Counted from the stretch's first letter, positions 7,860-18,198 are shown. The stretch is 64,000 nt of DNA from Gordonia namibiensis NBRC 108229 (GCF_000298235.1 NZ_BAHE01000010.1:186001-250000); one strand, 5' to 3'. Made by a program: numbers and translations. Notes: generated by a model not told the origin, from the letters alone.

Positions 7860-8986
7860 ACCGGGTCGCGGTACACGGCGTGGGCATGTCCCGGTTCGGA
7901 CGGCAACCGGGACGTGACCTCTTGGCCCTCGCCTACGAGGCCATCGCCGGAGCATTCGACGAGGCCGGCTCCGATGCCGTCGACGCGGTGTGGGTCGGAA
8001 CGGTGTTCGGAGCGCCCGGCGTCGCCCAGCGGGTCCTACGCAGCCTCGGCATCACCGAGGTCCCGATCATCACCGTCGAAAATGCCTGCGCGAGCGGAAC
8101 AACGGCCTTTATCGAGGCCCACGAGGCAATTCGCACCGGTCGATACGGACGTGTACTCGCCCTCGGTGTCGAGCAGATGAGTACCGCCTTTTCCGGCCCC
8201 ATCGTGCCCGAGACGACCGATCCCGAAGGCCTCAGCGGGCTCGCCCTGCCCGCGCTCTACGGGATGAGTGCCGCTCGATACCTCCACGACGGGGCTGTGA
8301 CGCCGGAACAACTGGCTGCGGTATCGGTCAAGAACCGCAATCACGCGCAAGGCAATCCGCGAGCGCCGTTCCGCGAACGCCTCACCGTCGAGGAGGTGCT
8401 TGCGTCACGCATGATCGCCGAACCGCTCACGCTCCTGCAGTGCTGCCCGACCAGCGACGGCGCCGCCGCCGCGATTCTGGCGCCGGCCACGGGCGCCGCC
8501 GGAGAGGTGACCGTGCGCGCGACGACGATGCGAAGCGGGCGTGTATGGGACCAGACCTCGCCCAATGTGTGGGGCCACGACATCGTCCGGGACGCCACCG
8601 TGGATGTACTCGATGCCGCCGCAATCGGTTCCATTGACGACATCGATGTCTTCGAGGTTCACGATGCGTTCACCATCGGCGAGATCGTGACGACCGAGGC
8701 CCTGGGAATTGCCGCCCCTGGCGAGGGCGGTGCGGCGGCTGCGACCGGGAGGACAGCACTCGGCGGCGACATGCCGGTCAATCCCTCCGGCGGACTGCTG
8801 TCACGCGGACACCCTCTGGGCGCAACCGGATTGGCGCAGGTCGCGGAGGTCACGTGGCAGCTCCGCGGACAGGCCGGCAGCAGACAGGTCGAGTCGGCAC
8901 GACTCGGCCTGGTCGAAACGATGGGTGGAGGTGTCTCCGTTCTGGACGGAAATGCCTGTGCCATGACGATTCTGGAGGCTTCATGA
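7856..8986 (+). CDS. Thiolase family protein (SCP2/lipid-transfer thiolase-like, possibly an aldolase)
   Basis: 376 residues with the thiolase fold. The nucleophilic Cys is in ENACASG (C78), H269 is in VHDAF, and H319 is in GHPLGATG. The second catalytic Cys of true Claisen thiolases, normally in a CxG motif near the C-terminus, is missing: the equivalent stretch reads ETMGGGV (354-360). Family knowledge says thiolase-like proteins that pair with DUF35 can act as retro-aldolases on acyl-CoA, so cleavage of a beta-hydroxyacyl-CoA is as likely as beta-ketothiolysis. It overlaps DUF35 and P450 genes by four bases on each side. Confidence 0.85.
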   Translation: MNRVAVHGVGMSRFGRQPGRDLLALAYEAIAGAFDEAGSDAVDAVWVGTVFGAPGVAQRVLRSLGITEVPIITVENACASGTTAFIEAHEAIRTGRYGRVLALGVEQMSTAFSGPIVPETTDPEGLSGLALPALYGMSAARYLHDGAVTPEQLAAVSVKNRNHAQGNPRAPFRERLTVEEVLASRMIAEPLTLLQCCPTSDGAAAAILAPATGAAGEVTVRATTMRSGRVWDQTSPNVWGHDIVRDATVDVLDAAAIGSIDDIDVFEVHDAFTIGEIVTTEALGIAAPGEGGAAAATGRTALGGDMPVNPSGGLLSRGHPLGATGLAQVAEVTWQLRGQAGSRQVESARLGLVETMGGGVSVLDGNACAMTILEAS

Positions 8987-10248
8987 CCACGTCGGGAACC
9001 GAGGTCGCGAACGTCGACCTGCTCGATCCAACCGCGCTGGCCGACCCGTACCCGATCTTCGCGATGCTGCGTGCGCAGGACCCCGTTCACTGGAACGCTC
9101 GGTACAAGTCCTGGTTCATCACCTCCTTCGACGACGTAACCGCTGCGCTCAAGGACCCGCGTTTCACCTCGAACCGCATCACTCCCTACCGCGAGAACGT
9201 TCTGAGTAGGCCTGGAACCGACCCGTTGTTGCGCGAAGCTTTCGGTGTCCTCGACGACTGGATGGTGTTCAAGGATCCGCCGGACCACACACGACTACGC
9301 CGACTTCTCAGCCGCGCGTTCACTCCGCGCTCTGTATCGAGGATGCGGCCGGCAATCGAAACGATCGCCACTGAATTGCTCGACCGGGCGATTGAGCGCG
9401 GCGACAGCCGAATCGACCTCATCGGCGACTACGCCTATCCGCTCACATCCTCGGTGATCGCTGAAATGCTGGGCGTTCCCCGCGAGGATCGTGACCGTTT
9501 CAAAGACTGGTCGGACCAGATCAGTGGGCTCGTATTCGGAAGTCTCGGCGACGACGAGCGCCACCGGCGCGGTGCACGCGGGATGAAGGAACTCACCACC
9601 TACCTCGCTGAACTGGTCGCCGACCACGAGAAGTCGCCGTCCGACGATCTGATCTCGATGCTGATCTCTGCCAGGGAGAACGACGACTCGCTCAGCCACG
9701 ACGAGGTGATCGCCACCGGTGTCCTGCTGTTGTTTGCCGGCCACGAGACCACCACAAACCTCATCGGGAACGGAATTCTGGCCCTCTTGGACCACCCGGA
9801 AGAGCATCGTGCCGTCGATCCCTCCGATCTGGCTCAGGTCAACGGGCTCGTCGACGAGCTCCTCCGGTATGACGGGCCGGCCAAAAGCGTGGTCCGACTC
9901 GTGACCGAGGACATGGTGTGGGGCGGCAAACAGATGCGTGCCGGCGAGCGGGTCTTCCTCTTCCTGTCCAGTGCCAACCGCGACCCGTCTGCATTCGAGA
10001 ACCCGGACATCTTCCAGGCCTCGCGGCGCGCCGGCCGTCAACTCGGCTTCAGCGCCGGGCTGCACTATTGTCTGGGCGCGCCTCTGGCCAGGCTGGAGAC
10101 CTCGATCGCGGTACCGGCCGCCATCAGTCGGCTCAGTGGCCTGGCGCTCGATCCCGACGACCCGGTCTCGTGGGCGCCGACTCTCCTGACACGCGGGATG
10201 ACGCGGTGCCCCGTCCGCTACGACCTACGATCGGATTCGACCCACTAA
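8983..10248 (+). CDS. Cytochrome P450 monooxygenase
   Basis: 421-residue soluble bacterial P450. Seen in order are the C-helix segment FKDPPDHTRLRRLLSRAF (about 97-113), I-helix oxygen-activation motif AGHETT (252-257), K-helix E292-L-L-R295, and the heme loop FSAGLHYCLGAP with the thiolate Cys at 363. It hydroxylates an unknown substrate using electrons from separate carriers. No ferredoxin gene adjoins it. A PDR-type reductase is encoded in the divergent arm. The ATG overlaps the thiolase stop by four bases, so it is co-translated in the forward catabolic operon. Confidence 0.95.
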   Translation: MTTSGTEVANVDLLDPTALADPYPIFAMLRAQDPVHWNARYKSWFITSFDDVTAALKDPRFTSNRITPYRENVLSRPGTDPLLREAFGVLDDWMVFKDPPDHTRLRRLLSRAFTPRSVSRMRPAIETIATELLDRAIERGDSRIDLIGDYAYPLTSSVIAEMLGVPREDRDRFKDWSDQISGLVFGSLGDDERHRRGARGMKELTTYLAELVADHEKSPSDDLISMLISARENDDSLSHDEVIATGVLLLFAGHETTTNLIGNGILALLDHPEEHRAVDPSDLAQVNGLVDELLRYDGPAKSVVRLVTEDMVWGGKQMRAGERVFLFLSSANRDPSAFENPDIFQASRRAGRQLGFSAGLHYCLGAPLARLETSIAVPAAISRLSGLALDPDDPVSWAPTLLTRGMTRCPVRYDLRSDSTH

Positions 10249-10313
10249 CCATCGGTTGCCGCTCGGTCGCCGAACAACGAAGCGGCCCCGCCCGATTCGG
10301 AACAGGAGGAACG

Positions 10314-10985
10314 ATGGCTCGTCCGAGTCGTTGGACAGACGTCGTCGAGGCGGCGGCCGAGGAGTTCCGGAGCCGCGGATACGACAGCGCAACCCTCGAG
10401 GACATCGCCGCGCGTGTGGGAATCCTCAAGGGCAGCATCTACAACTACGTGCAAAACAAAGAAGAGTTGCTGCTCGCGGTCGTGGAACGTCCGGCGGAAG
10501 TACTGCTCGCAGACCTCGAACAGCTACGCAACGACGACCAGCAGTCGGCGACCATAAGGCTACGCACGCTCTTCCGGATTCAAGTACGCGTGTTCAGCGA
10601 CCACTACCCCGCGGCGTTCGTGTACCTACGCAACATCGGACGCACCGACCTGTCCGACAAGTTCGGGAAGTTCACCGAGATGGATGCGAGATATATGGGC
10701 ATCCTGGAAGATCTGATCGACGACGGAGTCAGGCGTGGTGAGTTCAATCCCCCGGTGAGCCCGCGAATCGCCGCCTTGTCGCTGGTCGGCATCCTCAATT
10801 GGATGCAGCACTGGTTCACACCCCAGAGCGACGATGCGAACCGTCGCCTTGCCGACGATCTGTTCGCGATGGCGCTGGGTGGACTCACGTCCGGCGGCAG
10901 TCTTGCCCGAATCCTGGCCGGCACTCACGATGCCGGGGCACCGCTCAGCGCGTTCGACTCGACAACCATCCGATCAGCACGCTGA
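10314..10985 (+). CDS. TetR/AcrR family transcriptional regulator
   Basis: 223-residue repressor-type regulator. The N-terminal helix-turn-helix (about 10-55) reads through SATLEDIAARVGILKGSIYNYVQNKEELL, and the ligand domain follows with a KstR2-like flavour (LRTLFRIQVRVFSDHYPAAFVY). A clear AGGAGGA ribosome site precedes ATG 10314. It lies 65 bp after the P450 gene and is probably part of the forward operon, giving an autoregulated circuit with the inverted repeats at 7327-7467. The ligand is probably a CoA ester or other pathway intermediate (inference). Its 3' end overlaps the convergent YihY gene by 41 bp. Confidence 0.9.
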   Translation: MARPSRWTDVVEAAAEEFRSRGYDSATLEDIAARVGILKGSIYNYVQNKEELLLAVVERPAEVLLADLEQLRNDDQQSATIRLRTLFRIQVRVFSDHYPAAFVYLRNIGRTDLSDKFGKFTEMDARYMGILEDLIDDGVRRGEFNPPVSPRIAALSLVGILNWMQHWFTPQSDDANRRLADDLFAMALGGLTSGGSLARILAGTHDAGAPLSAFDSTTIRSAR

Positions 10986-12009
10986 TCCCCGCACCAACGC
11001 CCGCGGCGGCTGCGAGTGCCGCGGGCCGCGGCGTCGGACTGACCTCGACGGTCGGTGAGATGACCACGGGCCGATGCAGTTCCGCGTCTGGGTCCTCCTC
11101 GACCTGGAACTCGGCGTTCGCCGGGTCGGTTGCGCACCAAGCGGCTGCGTAGAGCACGATGCGCGATGCGAGGTAGGCGAACACCATGACGCCGAGGATC
11201 GGACCGAACGCCACGCCCGCCGGGCTGCTCAGCACCGACTGGAGGTAGAGGCCGCCGACCGTCTTGACGATCTCGAATGCGACCGCGGTGATCAGACCGG
11301 CCTTGAGGGTGTTGCGGAAGGGCAACTGCACCAACGGGAGTCGGGCCATGACGAAGGTGAACAACGCCCAGGTGGCGAGGATCGACACGGCGATCGACAC
11401 CACGCGGACGAGGATCGGCGCCCACGACGCGTCATCGAGAGCCACCCACCCCAGCACCGTCTGCGTGAGACCCGAGTTGCCCAGCGCGGTGATCGCCATT
11501 GTCACGGCGAAGGCCACGCCGAGGCCGGCGAAAGTCACGAGGTCCCATACCTTCGACATGACCGCGTTGCGTTGAACGCGGCCGCCCCACATCTCGGTCA
11601 TGCCGGCGCGGACGCCGGAGATCCAGCCGATGCCGGTGAACGCCGCACCGAGAAGACCGACGACACCGACCGTGGTGCGGGAGTCGATGGCTGAGGTGAT
11701 GATGTCGGAGACCTGGTCGCCCAGCTGCCCCGGCATCTTCTCCACGACTGCGTCCTGGATGGTCTGCAACATCTCCGGCTGCCGGGCCAGCACGAAGCCG
11801 GCAACCGCGAACGCGACCATGATGATCGGGACCAACGCGAGGATGCCGTTGAAGCTGATGCTCGCGGCATACAGATTGCCGCGACGGTCGTTGTAGCGAT
11901 CGACGGTTCGGAGTAGATGGTCAAGCCACGGCCAGCGTTCGCGCCGGTCCTCGTAGATCGACTTCGCCCGCGTTGCAAGCGACTTCCCCGAATCGACCAC
12001 CGAACTCAC
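10945..12009 (-). CDS. YihY/virulence factor BrkB family membrane protein (YhjD-like)
   Basis: 354-residue inner-membrane protein of the YihY family with about six hydrophobic helices (around residues 45-70, 105-125, 150-175, 190-215, 225-250, 260-285) and a further hydrophobic C-terminal stretch. The hallmark segment NLYAASISFNGILALVPI lies at about 42-60. The function of the family is unsettled. YhjD has been linked to lipid A-precursor export in E. coli, which has no direct parallel here. It is 48 bp downstream of trpS on the same strand, the arrangement also seen in mycobacteria. The start is probably GTG at 12009. Confidence 0.87.
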   Translation of the reverse strand: MSSVVDSGKSLATRAKSIYEDRRERWPWLDHLLRTVDRYNDRRGNLYAASISFNGILALVPIIMVAFAVAGFVLARQPEMLQTIQDAVVEKMPGQLGDQVSDIITSAIDSRTTVGVVGLLGAAFTGIGWISGVRAGMTEMWGGRVQRNAVMSKVWDLVTFAGLGVAFAVTMAITALGNSGLTQTVLGWVALDDASWAPILVRVVSIAVSILATWALFTFVMARLPLVQLPFRNTLKAGLITAVAFEIVKTVGGLYLQSVLSSPAGVAFGPILGVMVFAYLASRIVLYAAAWCATDPANAEFQVEEDPDAELHRPVVISPTVEVSPTPRPAALAAAAGVGAGISVLIGWLSSRTR

Positions 12010-12057
12010 CGCACGCCTCCTCGTCGGGTTGCCGAGGGCGCCGGACTCAGGACCGTG

Positions 12058-13978
<1,921 letters not shown>

Positions 13979-14068
13979 GGGGCCACATCCTACGGATGCG
14001 GTCCGACAAGCCGACGCCCGCTGCGCTGCTTGAGAACGGTTGCGCGACGTATCGGAATGAGACGAGAA

Positions 14069-14087
14069 AGAGGTAAGGCAACCCTTG
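14069..14087. promoter_or_regulatory. Candidate IdeR/DtxR iron box 1 upstream of bfd
   Basis: Nineteen bases containing AGGTAAGGCAACCCTT match the known IdeR/DtxR palindrome (TTAGGTTAGSCTAACCTAA) at about 12 positions. It lies 60-78 bp before the bfd start and is the weaker of two sites. Confidence 0.4.
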
Positions 14088-14102
14088 CGCACCCCGGAAG
14101 AG

Positions 14103-14121
14103 GTATGTAAGCATTACCTAA
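14103..14121. promoter_or_regulatory. Candidate IdeR/DtxR iron box 2 upstream of bfd
   Basis: Nineteen bases (TATGTAAGCATTACCTAA within) match the IdeR/DtxR consensus at 14 of 19 positions, including the complete right half ACCTAA. It ends 25 bp before the ATG of the bacterioferritin-associated ferredoxin gene, where an iron-loaded repressor would block transcription. Confidence 0.6.
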
Positions 14122-14146
14122 TCCAGGCACGAGGTTAGGTCCCGAG

Positions 14147-14329
14147 ATGTTCGTTTGTATTTGCCGCGCGGTCACCGTCGACGAGGTTCATGAGCACTGC
14201 GATGCCGGTGCGTACACCGTCGACGACATCAGCGACCGCTGTGGCGCGGGCGAGGGCTGCGGCACCTGCTTGGAGAAGCTCGACAGCATCCTGAGTGAAA
14301 GGCTGGCCACCTCGACGAGCGCTGCATGA
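14147..14329 (+). CDS. bfd: Bacterioferritin-associated (2Fe-2S) ferredoxin
   Basis: 60-residue Bfd protein. The four cluster ligands are C4-x-C6 at the N-terminus and C38-x2-C41 in GEGCGTC. Bfd docks on bacterioferritin and passes electrons to the stored ferric core so that iron is released. The bacterioferritin gene follows 107 bp downstream, which supports the pairing. Two IdeR-like boxes precede it, consistent with expression when iron is scarce. A hairpin at 14356-14386 lies between it and bfr, so the two genes may be uncoupled. Confidence 0.95.
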   Translation: MFVCICRAVTVDEVHEHCDAGAYTVDDISDRCGAGEGCGTCLEKLDSILSERLATSTSAA

Positions 14330-14355
14330 TCTGATTCCGACAACTCCAGCAACAA

Positions 14356-14386
14356 CCTCGCGCGAGTGACGCGCGCGGGGCGTTTT
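14356..14386 (+). terminator. GC hairpin with short T run between bfd and bfr
   Basis: CGCGCG (14359-14364) pairs with CGCGCG (14370-14375) around an AGTGA loop. Two more G-C pairs lie outside one mismatch, followed by GGCGTTTTG. It is a likely intrinsic terminator for bfd, giving bfr its own promoter. Confidence 0.5.
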
Positions 14387-14436
14387 GCCGTGTTAGCTTC
14401 ATCACTACAAGTGTTCGGCTAACGGGAGGCTGTCAA

Positions 14437-14922
14437 ATGCGTGGCGACGACGAGGTCATTGCTCTTCTCAACGAGCAGCTCACGAGTGAGCTGACCGCGA
14501 TCAACCAGTACTTCCTCCACGCGAAGATGCAGGAGAGCTGGGGTCTCACGGAGATCGCCGCCAAGACCCGCGCCGAGTCCATCGAGGAGATGACTCACGC
14601 GGAGATTCTCACCGACCGCATCCTCTTCCTCGATGCGCTGCCCAACTACCAGCGCCTGCTGCCGCTGCGCATCGGTCAGTCCATCCGCGAACAGTTCGAG
14701 TCGGACATGGCGATCGAGGTCGAGGTCGTCGAACGCCTGCGCCCGGGCGTCGCGATGTGCCGCGAGAAGGGCGACATCACCAGCGCGAACCTCCTCGAGA
14801 AGATCCTCGCGGACGAAGAAGAGCACATCGACTACCTCGAGACGCAGCTCGAGCTGATCAACAAGCTCGGCGAACCGCTCTACCTGTCGAAGACGATCGC
14901 GACGCCGCCGACCAACGGCTGA
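14437..14922 (+). CDS. bfr: Bacterioferritin
   Basis: 161-residue ferritin-like four-helix protein that oxidises and stores iron in a 24-mer shell. Ferroxidase residues are visible as E-x-x-x-x-x-x-x-Y-F-L-H in LTAINQYFLHAKM, E-x-x-H in EEMTHAEIL and E-x-x-H in ADEEEHIDYLE. The heme-binding Met can be assigned to the LPNYQRL or DMAIE region only tentatively. A good GGGAGG ribosome site precedes ATG 14437. GTTCGGCTAAC about 30 bp upstream resembles an IdeR core but matches the full box poorly. It partners with bfd just upstream. Confidence 0.96.
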   Translation: MRGDDEVIALLNEQLTSELTAINQYFLHAKMQESWGLTEIAAKTRAESIEEMTHAEILTDRILFLDALPNYQRLLPLRIGQSIREQFESDMAIEVEVVERLRPGVAMCREKGDITSANLLEKILADEEEHIDYLETQLELINKLGEPLYLSKTIATPPTNG

Positions 14923-14929
14923 CGCCCCC

Positions 14930-16204
14930 TCAAGCGACTACCGGGCGCGTTCGCGCGGTCACGAACGCGACGACCGCGACCGCGATGCCGGCGACTGCCA
15001 GGACGGCGCCGATCACCGCCGGTGACAGGAATCCCCACCCTGCACCGACCACCACGCCCCCGAGGAACGCACCTGCGGCGTTGGCGATGTTGAGCGCCGA
15101 GTGGTTGAGGGCGGCGGCCAACGTCTGGGCGTCGGCCGCGACGTCCATGAGGCGTGTCTGTAGCGCGGGGATCATGGTCGTACCGGTCAGCGCGACGAGA
15201 TACGTGAGCATGAGTGCTGCCCAGGCATTCTCGGCGAGTACGGCGAAGGCGGCGAGCGTTACCGCACTGGTGGACAGCCCGGCGAGAATCGCGGTCGAGA
15301 CGTTGCGGTCGGCCGCCCAGCCGCCGACGAAGTTGCCGGTCACCATGCCCAGCCCGTACAGCATCAAGGCGATCGGGACGACCGAGACCGGCAGTCCCGT
15401 CACCGAGGTGAGGGCCGAGTTCAGGTACGTGTAAAAGGCGAACATCCCGCCGAAGCCGACGACACCGATCACCAGGGTGAACCACACCTGCGATCGCCGG
15501 AGCGCGCCGAGTTCGGTCAGCGGGTCGGTGATCGTCATGCCCGACAGGCTCGGCAGCACGCGGATCAGCGAAACGACCGTCGCGACGCCGATGACGACGA
15601 CGATCGCGAACGCGGTGCGCCAACCGAACGTCTCCCCCAGCCAGGCCGCAGCAGGCACGCCGACGACGTTCGCGACCGACAGGCCGAGCATCACCTGCCC
15701 GACTGCCTTGGCCCGATTCCGCGGACCTGCCATGTGCGCAGCGACCAGCGCCGCGACGCCGAAGTACGCGCCGTGCGGGAGACCGGCGACGAATCGCGCC
15801 ACCAGGAGGAGCCCGTACGACGGCGCCAGGACGGTGGCGAGGTTTCCGACGGTGAACGCCACCATCAGGGAGATCAGCAGGACCCGCCGCGACATCCGCG
15901 CCGTGAGTGCGGCGATCAGCGGAGCGCCGACCACCACACCGAGTGCGTAGGCCGAGATGACGTGACCGGCGGTGGGTTCGGAGACACCGAGTGAACCGGC
16001 GATGTTCGGCAGCAGACCCATCGCGACGAACTCGGTGGTTCCGATTCCGAAACCGCCGAGGGCGAGCGCGAGGATGGTCAGCCTGCGGGCTCGGCTCGAG
16101 ATCCCCGAGGAGGGGCGCTCTGCGACGTCCGACGTCGCGTCGTCGAGCACGTCGATGGCGAGGTCGTCCGGTGCACCGGTGGTCGTCGTGGGGGCTTCAG
16201 GCAC
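14930..16204 (-). CDS. MFS transporter (AraJ/Cmr-type drug or sugar efflux family)
   Basis: 424-residue major facilitator with about 12 membrane helices from residue 40 on and a 35-residue hydrophilic N-terminus. The first helix contains ALGGFGIGTTEFVAMGLLPNIAGSLGVS, typical of the AraJ/NepI/chloramphenicol-efflux branch. The loop-2/3 motif is present as LTARMSRRVLLI. It is probably a proton-coupled exporter. The substrate is unknown. The start is GTG at 16204 with GAGG just upstream. Its end is 7 bp from the bfr stop (convergent). Confidence 0.9.
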   Translation of the reverse strand: MPEAPTTTTGAPDDLAIDVLDDATSDVAERPSSGISSRARRLTILALALGGFGIGTTEFVAMGLLPNIAGSLGVSEPTAGHVISAYALGVVVGAPLIAALTARMSRRVLLISLMVAFTVGNLATVLAPSYGLLLVARFVAGLPHGAYFGVAALVAAHMAGPRNRAKAVGQVMLGLSVANVVGVPAAAWLGETFGWRTAFAIVVVIGVATVVSLIRVLPSLSGMTITDPLTELGALRRSQVWFTLVIGVVGFGGMFAFYTYLNSALTSVTGLPVSVVPIALMLYGLGMVTGNFVGGWAADRNVSTAILAGLSTSAVTLAAFAVLAENAWAALMLTYLVALTGTTMIPALQTRLMDVAADAQTLAAALNHSALNIANAAGAFLGGVVVGAGWGFLSPAVIGAVLAVAGIAVAVVAFVTARTRPVVA

Positions 16205-16293
16205 GCCTCATGCCAACCGGCACTCCGGCACCACCATTCCCCGACGGCCGGTGAGTTCGTTCACACAGCAAACGACCAGTCGTTGTACAGCGC

Positions 16294-18189
16294 CTACTCC
16301 GAGCCGGAATCACCGCCGGAAGAACTGTCCGAACCGCCACCGCTGCCGTCGGAGCTGCTGGAATCCGAGCCACTGCCACCGGAGTCCGACTTCGAACCTC
16401 CGCTACTGCTGTCGCCGCCGCCGGAACCGCTCGAATCCGAGCCCCCGGAGCCCGAGCCGGAGCCGCTGTCGGAACCGCTCGAATCCGAGGTCCCGGAGTC
16501 GGTGCCGCCGGAATCGTCGGTGTCGCTGTCAGGACCACCCGCACCCGAGGCGCCGTCATCCGACGACGGTCCGGCCGACGAGTCGGTCTCCGACCGCGTG
16601 ACGCCCGGGTCGGTGCCGCCGGTCGACGAGTCGGTCCCGTCTCCACCACCGGCCGGAGTGTTGTCGTGGTCGGTGACCGGCGCCGAGGTGTCCGTGCCCG
16701 CAGACGGGTCGCCGATCGACTGACCGTCGGCCACCTCGGTGACCGCGGGCGAACCGCTGCCGCTGCCCGACGCCTCGACTTCTGGAGCCGTGGCCTCGGG
16801 ATCGTCGTCGACCGTGGCGACGAACCGGGCCAGCGCCACCGATGCCGAGGAGTCATTGTCGGCCGGCAGTGCAAGGGTGTTCGGCTGCGAGGTGATCGTC
16901 GGTCCGACGATCGCGCCCGCCCAGTACCGCACGAAGTTCACCGGCAGCAGCACGATGCTGCGCACGCTGTCCGCGAGAGCAGTCACACCGCGCATGAGTC
17001 GTGCCGGGGACAGACTGACGATGCCCTGCAGGATGTCCTCGAACACGAAGAGGTCGGGCAGGTAGGCGCCGTAACCGAGTTGCGGCAGCGGGGGCAGGAA
17101 ACCCTGGACCAGCCGCACGACGGGTTGCAGATTGGCCAGCGTGATGCCGAGCGGCAGGCCGATCGTCGGACGGCCGGACAGGAAGTCGCCGATCTCGCCG
17201 GTGTACCCGATGTCCTTCGCCCAGCCCTGGACCAGCTCGGCGAACGCCGACTTGGCCCCCACCATGCAGACCGTCCCGGACGGGGTCCCCGTGCCGCTGC
17301 ACGAGACCGGCCGCGTATCCCACTGCGACGCGGGGTCGCGGTACATCGCCCATGGGTAGAGGAAGTGCTTCGTCTGGTATCCGAGGATGCCGTCGATGGC
17401 ACCGATCGGGTCGTACAGCGGGTCCGGCAGGTCGCAGATGGGGTCGCCGTCGATGCACACCGAGACCACGCGATCGGAGACCGTCCCGAATCCCGCGTCC
17501 GCACCGTTCGCGCCGCGCGGGCCCGACATCGTCAGACCGGGGATCACACCGATCAGCGACAGCTCGATACCTCGCCCGGTCTTGTCGCCGGCGCGCCGCG
17601 GATCGGAGTACAGCTCGCCGCTGATGACGTCCGGGTCGATGGTCACCATGACCGGGTTGCCCTCGTCGTCGAGGATCGGCTCGCCGTTCTCGTCGATCGC
17701 GGCGATCTCGCCGACCGTGCCGTTCCCGATCTCGGACAGCACGTCGCCGGCGACGCGGGCGCCCTGCGAATAGCCGGCCACGACGACGGGCTTGCCCTGA
17801 CACTGTGACTGATAACCGGCAATCGCCGACTTGGTTGCCGCGGTCCCCTGCGCGACACTCGAGTCATAACCCGTCGCTCCCAGGGGCCACAGGGTCGTCG
17901 GATAGTCGGCGTAGATGACCTTGTAGGCGCCCTCGCCGGCGTACGGGGAGTTCGGGTCGGGGCTGTTGTCGGGTCCGAGCCCGGTGTAGCGCTGTTTGAC
18001 GCCGACGAGGTGCTGCCCCTCCGGGTCGTTGGTGCCGCCCACGATGACGACCGCACCCGCGCCACACGAGTCCGCCTTCGCTTCCGGGACACCGCCGACC
18101 AAGCCGAAAGATGCGGCGACCGCCACGCCGGTCGCGGTTGCGATCAGAAACGACGGCCGACGCGACCTGAGATGCTCCATTGCCCCCAC
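16294..18189 (-). CDS. Secreted PE-PPE/cutinase-like serine hydrolase with Ser/Gly/Asp-rich tail
   Basis: About 631 residues. A basic N-terminus, hydrophobic core and AKA/DS cut site near residue 40 form a signal peptide. The catalytic domain (to ~residue 450) belongs to the PE-PPE/cutinase alpha/beta-hydrolase group. The nucleophile elbow is GYSQG, and the candidate acid lies in CIDGDPICDLPDP. Known relatives hydrolyse acyl esters in the mycolate cell envelope. From ~residue 465 the chain is a low-complexity acidic Ser/Gly/Asp/Thr tail of about 165 residues with no membrane anchor. GTG 18189 is preferred because GAGGAG sits 8 bases upstream. ATG 18180 is an alternative. Confidence 0.82.
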   Translation of the reverse strand: MGAMEHLRSRRPSFLIATATGVAVAASFGLVGGVPEAKADSCGAGAVVIVGGTNDPEGQHLVGVKQRYTGLGPDNSPDPNSPYAGEGAYKVIYADYPTTLWPLGATGYDSSVAQGTAATKSAIAGYQSQCQGKPVVVAGYSQGARVAGDVLSEIGNGTVGEIAAIDENGEPILDDEGNPVMVTIDPDVISGELYSDPRRAGDKTGRGIELSLIGVIPGLTMSGPRGANGADAGFGTVSDRVVSVCIDGDPICDLPDPLYDPIGAIDGILGYQTKHFLYPWAMYRDPASQWDTRPVSCSGTGTPSGTVCMVGAKSAFAELVQGWAKDIGYTGEIGDFLSGRPTIGLPLGITLANLQPVVRLVQGFLPPLPQLGYGAYLPDLFVFEDILQGIVSLSPARLMRGVTALADSVRSIVLLPVNFVRYWAGAIVGPTITSQPNTLALPADNDSSASVALARFVATVDDDPEATAPEVEASGSGSGSPAVTEVADGQSIGDPSAGTDTSAPVTDHDNTPAGGGDGTDSSTGGTDPGVTRSETDSSAGPSSDDGASGAGGPDSDTDDSGGTDSGTSDSSGSDSGSGSGSGGSDSSGSGGGDSSSGGSKSDSGGSGSDSSSSDGSGGGSDSSSGGDSGSE

Positions 18190-18198
18190 GAGGCCCAC

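Noticed and set aside
9918..10313. In-frame upstream extension of the TetR gene into the P450 gene
   Set aside because: A strong AGGAGGA ribosome site lies before ATG 10314, and the helix-turn-helix begins directly after it.
14398..14425. Third IdeR box directly upstream of bfr
   Set aside because: Only about 11 of 19 positions match and the outer halves are wrong. It is noted as a weak core only.
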